Assembly (NCBI GenBank): GCA_903898725.1
Contig: CAIUGQ010000150.1
Location: forward strand, 1-11,077
From: an uncultured Burkholderiales bacterium
GTDB lineage: Bacteria; Pseudomonadota; Gammaproteobacteria; Burkholderiales; Burkholderiaceae_E
Direction: 5' to 3'
Length of the DNA: 11,077 nucleotides
Each line of letters starts with the position of its first letter. Positions within the stretch are counted from its first letter, which is position 1. Under the pieces are notes generated by a model. The model was given only the letters and a program-made list of their open reading frames with translations, had not been told where the DNA came from and made no database searches. Shown here piece by piece: positions 7,604 through 11,077 of this stretch. A program made the translations under genes and the position numbers.

Positions 7604-8436
7604 AGGGACAGCACGCCCTGGGGGGCCGAGTTCGCCTGCGCGAGCATCGCGGTGCCGGCCTGCTGCAGGATCTGCGCGCGCGTGAGCGAGGCGGTCTCCT
7701 TGGCGAAGTCGGCGTCCACGATCCGGCTCCTGGCCGCGGTCTGGTTCTCGGCGGAGATCTGCAGGTTGGCGATGACCGCCTCGAAGCGGTTCTGCACCGC
7801 ACCGTAGGTGGCCCGCTCGCTGTTGATCGTGTCGAGCGCGGTGTCGAGCGCGGTGATCATCGCGTTCGCGTTGGCGGCGGTCGTGCCGGTGATCACCGCG
7901 GCGGTCGCGGTCGTCACGGACGTGATCGTCGCGGCGGTCGACATGTTGGTCGTGGTGACCGTCAGCTGGTCGGTCGTCGCGTTGTTCGCGCCGATCTGGA
8001 ACTGCAGGGCCCCGGCGCTGCCGGCGAGGATCGCCTGGCCGTTGAAGCGCGTCGACAGCAGGGTGCGGTCGACCTCCTGGGCGAGCTGCGTGAACTCGGC
8101 GTTCAGGCTGGTGCGGTCGGCCGCGGTGTTCGCGGCGTTGGCGGCCTGCACCGCGAGCTCGCGCATGCGCTGCATCATGTCGGTGACCTTGCCGAGCGCG
8201 CCCTCGGCGGTCTGGGCCAGCGAGATGCCGTCGTTGGCGTTGCGCACCGCGACGTTCATGCCGCGAGCCTGGGCGTCCATCCGGTTGGCGATCGCCAGGC
8301 CCGCCGCGTCGTCCTTCGCGCTGTTCACGCGCAGGCCGGTCGACAGCCGCTGCAGGGCGGTGGCGAGGTCCTTCTGCGTCCCCGACAGGTTGCCCTGCGC
8401 ATTGAGGGACATCAGATTGGTGTTGATGACTTGCAT
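7591..8436 (-). CDS. fliC: Flagellin FliC (short form)
   Basis: Filament subunit exported through the flagellar type III system. The start is the ATG at 8436, giving MQVINTNLMSLNAQ, the canonical flagellin N-terminus; GGAG (8446-8443) lies 6 bases upstream. The frame is open 13 codons further upstream, but that extension is promoter/leader sequence. It has 281 residues, much shorter than enteric flagellin (about 500). The D0/D1 N-terminal half (1 to about 150) and C-terminal half (about 200-281) are complete, with only a Thr/Ala/Val-rich joint between them, so the outer D2/D3 domains are absent. The plant-recognised segment QRLSTGLRVNSAKDDAAGLA occupies residues 29-48. R90, L94 and E114, reported as TLR5 contacts in Salmonella flagellin, are kept at the same numbering. 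It is monocistronic here; no fliD or flaG is adjacent. Confidence 0.97.
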   Translation of the reverse strand: MQVINTNLMSLNAQGNLSGTQKDLATALQRLSTGLRVNSAKDDAAGLAIANRMDAQARGMNVAVRNANDGISLAQTAEGALGKVTDMMQRMRELAVQAANAANTAADRTSLNAEFTQLAQEVDRTLLSTRFNGQAILAGSAGALQFQIGANNATTDQLTVTTTNMSTAATITSVTTATAAVITGTTAANANAMITALDTALDTINSERATYGAVQNRFEAVIANLQISAENQTAARSRIVDADFAKETASLTRAQILQQAGTAMLAQANSAPQGVLSLLRG

Positions 8437-8442
8437 GGAGTG

Positions 8443-8458
8443 CTCCGTTCGATCCGTT
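8443..8458 (-). promoter_or_regulatory. Twin GAACGGA motifs in the fliC leader (CsrA-like)
   Basis: On the fliC strand the leader reads GAACGGATCGAACGGAG just before the start codon spacer. Two AACGGA copies have GGA at 8455-8453 and 8446-8444, and the second GGA is part of the Shine-Dalgarno GGAG. This resembles CsrA/RsmA targets (A-N-GGA with one site over the ribosome binding site), as established for Bacillus hag. The 9-base spacing is shorter than the optimum known for CsrA dimer bridging, so this is a candidate only. Confidence 0.35.
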
Positions 8459-8502
8459 CGTCTGTGGTCCGGCACGGTTGCGCTGTGTGCCTCATGGAAC
8501 GG

Positions 8503-8530
8503 TTATCGGGCAGGAACTCCTGCAACTCGA
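8503..8530 (-). promoter_or_regulatory. Sigma-28 (FliA)-like promoter of fliC
   Basis: On the minus strand, TCGAGTTG (8530-8523), a 12-base spacer and CCCGATAA (8510-8503) resemble the FliA promoter (TAAAGTTT, N11, GCCGATAA). The -10 matches 7 of 8 and the -35 matches 5 of 8. The -10 lies about 66 bases before the ATG, leaving a leader of about 60 bases, a plausible distance for a class-3 flagellin gene. The spacer CAGGAGTTCCTG is itself an inverted repeat (5+2+5). The assignment is supported by gene identity and motif, not by experiment. Confidence 0.6.
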
Positions 8531-8533
8531 GCC

Positions 8534-8562
8534 TAGGGCATTCCCCTAATCACCGGTTAACC
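8534..8562. promoter_or_regulatory. Inverted repeats just upstream of the fliC promoter (possible operator)
   Basis: TAGGG (8534-8538) and CCCTA (8544-8548) form an inverted repeat separated by 5 bases, and GGTTAACC (8555-8562) is a perfect 8-base palindrome. Together they lie directly behind the -35-like element of fliC, in a short stretch less GC-rich than its surroundings. The position suits an activator or repressor site. No known consensus is matched with certainty. Confidence 0.35.
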
Positions 8563-8789
8563 CGGACGGAAACCCCGCATATGTCGACGGTCGATGCCGA
8601 CCGACGCACGGCCGATTCCGGGGGCACGGACGGCCTCGGGCCGGTCGACGGGCGGCCGATCGGCGCTCGTCGGGCCCGGCCGACCGTGGGTGAGTCGCGG
8701 CAATCCGCTCGGCGCCCCCTGGCGCCGCCGGTCGCCGCCGGCACGCGAACCACCGAACAGCGGCACGCGCGCGGTGCAATCCTCGCGAC
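8563..8789. other. Non-coding interval between the fliC control region and yggX
   Basis: No convincing gene is seen here: the short open frames on both strands are Arg/Pro/Gly-rich shadows without ribosome binding sites. The interval holds hairpin-forming repeats: CGGTCG (8588-8593) with CGACCG (8598-8603), and CGGCGCC (8710-8716) with GGCGCCG (8721-8727). On the yggX strand these fall downstream of the gene, so part of the interval is probably its 3' region. No T-run follows any stem. Confidence 0.5.
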
Positions 8790-8792
8790 TCA
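8691..8792 (-). repeat. 9-base inverted repeat closing a 102-base segment from the yggX stop
   Basis: TGAGTCGCG (8691-8699) and CGCGACTCA (8784-8792) are perfect inverted copies. On the yggX strand the first arm includes the TGA stop codon. The enclosed segment contains a 7-base-stem hairpin (8710-8727) and a GCAC/GTGC stem (8763-8777), so the yggX 3' region could fold as a multi-branched structure. Function is unknown. Confidence 0.4.
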
Positions 8793-9065
8793 GGCTGCGG
8801 GCGGCACGTAGCCGGCGGCCTGATCGACCGCGCCGCCGCCGAAGAACCAGGCCTCCATCTGCTGCGCGAGGTACTTGCGGGCCCGCGCATCGGCGAGGTT
8901 GAGCCGGTTCTCGTTGACCAGCATCGTCTGGTGCTTGAGCCAGCCCTGCCAGGCCTCCTTGGAGACGCTCTCCCAGATGCGCTTGCCGAGTTCGCCGGGG
9001 TAGGGCGGGAAGTCGAGGCCTTCGGCCTCGCGCTGGAGCTTCACGCATTGAACGGTTCGTGCCAT
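8790..9065 (-). CDS. yggX: Probable Fe(2+)-trafficking protein YggX
   Basis: Small cytoplasmic protein of 91 residues, the usual family size, linked in enteric bacteria to iron handling and protection of iron-sulfur enzymes from oxidation. The start at 9065 gives MARTVQCVKLQREAEGLDFP. The conserved Cys is at position 7 and PYPGELGKRI (21-30) is the family core. WQGWLKHQTMLVNENRLN and the C-terminal GYVPPAA also fit. A GAGG lies upstream at suitable spacing. The open frame continues to 9236, but that part reads as non-coding Arg/Pro-rich sequence. It lies 106 bases after argA on the same strand, a neighbour pair that I recall as common in betaproteobacteria; co-transcription is possible, but hairpins lie between them. 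Confidence 0.95.
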   Translation of the reverse strand: MARTVQCVKLQREAEGLDFPPYPGELGKRIWESVSKEAWQGWLKHQTMLVNENRLNLADARARKYLAQQMEAWFFGGGAVDQAAGYVPPAA

Positions 9066-9090
9066 GGGGTGCCTCGGTAGGGTTCGACGG

Positions 9091-9106
9091 GCGGCCGGAG
9101 GGCCGC
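9091..9106 (-). other. Perfect hairpin in the yggX leader
   Basis: GCGGCC (9091-9096), loop GGAG, GGCCGC (9101-9106) on the plus strand; the minus-strand transcript forms the same 6-base stem with loop CTCC. It ends 25 bases before the yggX ATG and could be a leader structure or a processing barrier between argA and yggX. Confidence 0.35.
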
Positions 9107-9121
9107 TGCGGGGAAGGTGGA

Positions 9122-9156
9122 GCGCCGTCAGTCCGCGCGGCGGCTGCGGACGGCGC
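9122..9156 (-). terminator. Long hairpin after argA (possible terminator or attenuating structure)
   Basis: On the minus strand, GCGCCGT (9156-9150) pairs with ACGGCGC (9128-9122), and inside it CCGC (9149-9146) pairs with GCGG (9136-9133), giving an 11-base stem with a small bulge. It starts 15 bases after the argA stop. The sequence after it is pyrimidine-rich but not a T-run, so termination would be weak or factor-assisted. Confidence 0.4.
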
Positions 9157-9171
9157 CCGCGACGGGGCGGA

Positions 9172-10494
9172 TCATCCCAGCGCCTTGAACAGGACCTGGG
9201 ATTTCCTCTGCCAGTTGTAGAGGTTCTTGCGCGCACGCGGCAGGTCGTCGACCGAGCCGACCACGAAGCCGCGCTTCTGGAACCAGTGGGCCGTCCGGGT
9301 GGTCAGCACGAACAGGCGCTTGAGACCGGCTGCGCGCGCGCGCTGCTCGATCCGCTGCAGCAGGCGCTCGCCGTCGCCCTGACCCTGGACCTGCGGATTG
9401 ACGGCCAGGCAGGCCAGCTCGCCGATCCCGTCCTCCGGGAACGCGTACAGGGCGGCGCAGCCGAAGATCACGCCGTCGTGCTCGATGACGGTGAAGTTGG
9501 CGATCTCGCGCTCCATCAGCGCGCGGTCGCGCTTGACCAGCGTGCCGTCGTCCTCGAGCGGCCGGATGATCGACAGGATGCCGCCGACGTCGTCGAGCGT
9601 CGCCTCGCGCAGCGCCTCGAGGGTCTCCTCGACCACCATCGAGCCGACGCCGTCGTGCAGGAACAGCTCGAGCAGCACCGAGCCGTCCATGTCGACCGGG
9701 ACGATGTGCGCGCGGGCCACGCCGCCGTCGCAGGCCTTCAGCGCGTAGCGCAGGTAGTCGGCGGCGTCGCGCGGCAGGTAGCCGGCGGCGAGGATCGACC
9801 GCGCGGTGCCCTCGGTGATCTCGGTGAGCTGCGCGCCTTCCTCGTCGACGATGCCGCCGGACTCGGAGACGAAGATCAGCTTGTCCGCATCGAGGGCGAT
9901 GGCGGTCGCGCAGGCCAGGTCCTCCATGCCGAGGTTGAACGCCTCGCCGGTGGGCGAGAAGCCGAGCGGCGGCAGCAGCACGAGCGCGCCGCTGTTCAGC
10001 GCGAGCCGGATCGCCTGGACGTCGACCTTGCGGACCACACCGGTGTGCTCGAAGTCGACGCCGTCGACGATGCCGACCGGACGCGCGGTGACGAAGTTGC
10101 CCGAGACGACGCGCACCGCGGCGTGGGCCATCGGCGTGTTCGGCAGGCCCTGCGAGAACGCGGCCTCGATGTCGAGACGTGTCTCGCCGGCGGCCTCCTT
10201 GGCGCACTCGAGGGCCACCGAGTCGGTGATGCGCAGCCCCGCGTGATAGCGGCTGGTGGCCCCGCGCAGCGACATCTGCTCGTCGATCTGGGGGCGCGAG
10301 CCGTAGACCAGCACCAGCCGCATGCCCATCGCATGCAGCAGGCTCAGGTCCTGGACGAGGGCGTTGAGCCGGCCTCGGGTGACCAGCTCGCCGGCGAAGC
10401 CGATCACGAGGGTCTTGCCCCGGAAGGCGTGGATGTACGGCGCGACGGCGCGCAGCCACGCGACGAACTGGTGCGGCTCGGAGTGGTAGGGCAT
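9172..10494 (-). CDS. argA: N-acetylglutamate synthase (classical ArgA, AAK-GNAT)
   Basis: First enzyme of arginine biosynthesis in the cytoplasm: acetyl-CoA plus L-glutamate gives N-acetylglutamate. It has 440 residues, like E. coli ArgA (443). The N-terminal amino-acid-kinase-like domain (about 20-280) includes GKTLVIGFAGELV near residue 26 and normally carries arginine feedback control. The C-terminal GNAT domain (about 290-440) has ELACLAVNPQVQGQGDG, whose QGQGDG is the acetyl-CoA loop, followed by WFQKRGF. The start chosen is the ATG at 10494 (MPYHSEPHQFVAWLRAVAPY), which matches the family; an in-frame ATG at 10539 would overlap hrpA and has no Shine-Dalgarno. The chosen start also lacks one and lies exactly 7 bases after a TATAAT, suggesting a leaderless mRNA. 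Divergent from hrpA and followed by yggX. Confidence 0.96.
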   Translation of the reverse strand: MPYHSEPHQFVAWLRAVAPYIHAFRGKTLVIGFAGELVTRGRLNALVQDLSLLHAMGMRLVLVYGSRPQIDEQMSLRGATSRYHAGLRITDSVALECAKEAAGETRLDIEAAFSQGLPNTPMAHAAVRVVSGNFVTARPVGIVDGVDFEHTGVVRKVDVQAIRLALNSGALVLLPPLGFSPTGEAFNLGMEDLACATAIALDADKLIFVSESGGIVDEEGAQLTEITEGTARSILAAGYLPRDAADYLRYALKACDGGVARAHIVPVDMDGSVLLELFLHDGVGSMVVEETLEALREATLDDVGGILSIIRPLEDDGTLVKRDRALMEREIANFTVIEHDGVIFGCAALYAFPEDGIGELACLAVNPQVQGQGDGERLLQRIEQRARAAGLKRLFVLTTRTAHWFQKRGFVVGSVDDLPRARKNLYNWQRKSQVLFKALG

Positions 10495-10500
10495 CCGGCC

Positions 10501-10508
10501 ATTATAAT
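10501..10508. promoter_or_regulatory. Palindromic ATTATAAT: shared -10 box of argA and hrpA
   Basis: ATTATAAT is its own reverse complement, so it contains a consensus TATAAT on both strands (10503-10508 for hrpA, 10506-10501 for argA). Six bases separate it from each start codon (ATG at 10494 on minus, GTG at 10515 on plus). With the last hexamer base at -7, +1 falls on the first base of each start codon. No clear -35 or extended -10 is seen on either side. Leaderless, mutually exclusive divergent transcription is inferred from this geometry. Confidence 0.65.
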
Positions 10509-10514
10509 TTGCAG

Positions 10515-11077
10515 GTGCGGCTCGAGTTCCCAGAAGCATTGCCGGTCTCGGGCCGGCGAGACGAGATCGCCGCCGCGATCGCCGCCCACCCGGTGGTCAT
10601 CGTCGGCGGCGAGACCGGCTCGGGCAAGACCACCCAGCTCCCCAAGATCTGCATCGCGGCCGGCCGGGGCGAGCGCGGGCTGATCGGCCACACCCAGCCG
10701 CGCCGGCTCGCGGCCACCAGCGTGGCCCGCCGCATCGCCGAGGAACTGGGCTCGCCGCTCGGCACCGACGTCGGCTACAAGATCCGCTTCAACGAGCGGG
10801 TCTCGAACACCGCACGCATCAAGCTGATGACCGACGGCATCCTGCTGGCCGAGACCCAGGGCGACCCCCTGCTGCGCCGGTACGACACCCTGATCATCGA
10901 CGAGGCGCACGAGCGCAGCCTCAACATCGACTTCCTGCTCGGCTACCTCAAGCAGCTCGTCGACGGCCCGCGCCGCGACGACCTCAAGCTGGTCATCACG
11001 TCGGCGACGATCGACGCCGAGCGCTTCTCGCGGCACTTTGCCGGACCGAAGGGGCCGGCGCCGGTCATCGAGGTGTC
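10515..11077 (+). CDS. hrpA: ATP-dependent RNA helicase HrpA, N-terminal part (3' partial)
   Basis: DEAH-box RNA helicase involved in RNA processing and translation rescue; the window holds the first 187 or so residues of a protein that is usually about 1300. Visible are LPVSGRR, where E. coli HrpA has LPVSQKK, Walker A GETGSGKTTQLPK (32-44), GLIGHTQPRRLAATSVARRI (motif Ia region), KLMTDGILLAE, motif II DEAH (129-132) followed by ERSLNIDFLLGYLK, and motif III SAT (163-165). The start is taken as GTG 10515. A TTG at 10509 is the only nearby in-frame alternative and overlaps the last base of the -10 box hexamer region. No Shine-Dalgarno precedes it, in line with a leaderless message. Relative to E. 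coli HrpA the N-terminus is about 75 residues shorter. The gene runs off the window end. Confidence 0.95.
   Translation, partial: MRLEFPEALPVSGRRDEIAAAIAAHPVVIVGGETGSGKTTQLPKICIAAGRGERGLIGHTQPRRLAATSVARRIAEELGSPLGTDVGYKIRFNERVSNTARIKLMTDGILLAETQGDPLLRRYDTLIIDEAHERSLNIDFLLGYLKQLVDGPRRDDLKLVITSATIDAERFSRHFAGPKGPAPVIEV

Noticed and set aside
6018..7802. 594-codon minus-strand frame across rpiA, the permease and the fliC end
   Set aside because: It spans three well-supported genes; His/Arg/Gln-rich low-complexity product typical of a shadow frame.
7850..7965. GTCG-rich tandem-looking stretch as a DNA repeat element
   Set aside because: It is the codon pattern of the Thr/Ala/Val-rich joint of flagellin, not a regular repeat.
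8437..8475. Flagellin start at the upstream ATG (13 extra residues)
   Set aside because: Flagellins begin MxQVINTN or MQVINTN; the extension overlaps the leader and lacks a ribosome binding site, while the ATG at 8436 has GGAG at 6 bases.
7808..8536. 242-codon plus-strand frame opposite fliC
   Set aside because: Antisense to an unambiguous flagellin; hydrophobic Val/Ala-rich product without family resemblance.
8431..8902. Small plus- and minus-strand open frames in the fliC-yggX interval
   Set aside because: Arg/Pro-rich, overlapping each other and real genes, no ribosome binding sites and no recognised family.
10495..10539. argA start at the upstream ATG (15 extra residues)
   Set aside because: It would lie inside hrpA, has no Shine-Dalgarno, and the extra residues are encoded by the shared promoter sequence.

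Overview
The window is about 70% G+C, densely coded, and reads as chromosomal DNA of a flagellated betaproteobacterium, most likely Burkholderiales. This rests on the protein families, the flgJ-flgK-flgL order, and the argA-yggX pair divergent from hrpA. The order assignment is inference. I see no transposase, integrase, CRISPR array, tRNA or rRNA, and no obvious compositional break, so it looks like core rather than accessory genome.

Layout. 1-3372 (+): the end of a flagellar operon, with the muramidase half of FlgJ (5' end outside the window) followed by the hook-filament junction proteins FlgK and FlgL. 3477-5387 (+): a response-regulator c-di-GMP enzyme (REC, degenerate GGDEF, intact EAL) behind its own candidate promoter. 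5441-6100 (+): ribose-5-phosphate isomerase A. 6198-7589 (+): a 12-helix APC-superfamily amino-acid permease. 7591-8436 (-): a short flagellin, convergent with the permease, with a sigma-28-like promoter and a regulatory-looking leader. 8563-8789: no gene seen, several inverted repeats. 8790-9065 (-) yggX and 9172-10494 (-) argA lie on one strand. 10515-11077 (+): the N-terminal part of the DEAH-box helicase HrpA, divergent from argA.

How the genes work together. FlgJ opens the peptidoglycan for the rod, FlgK and FlgL join hook to filament, and FliC forms the filament. The adjacent phosphodiesterase could lower c-di-GMP and so favour motility; this is inferred from domains and position only. 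rpiA, the permease, yggX, argA and hrpA are housekeeping genes (pentose phosphate, transport, iron/oxidative stress, arginine synthesis, RNA processing).

No wholly new system is evident. The most interesting signals are regulatory. A single palindromic ATTATAAT sits exactly midway between the argA and hrpA start codons, so each strand's -10 box predicts transcription starting on the first base of the start codon (two leaderless mRNAs). The fliC leader carries twin AACGGA motifs, one overlapping the ribosome binding site. The REC-GGDEF-EAL gene has a TTG start, no Shine-Dalgarno and an anti-SD-like leader.
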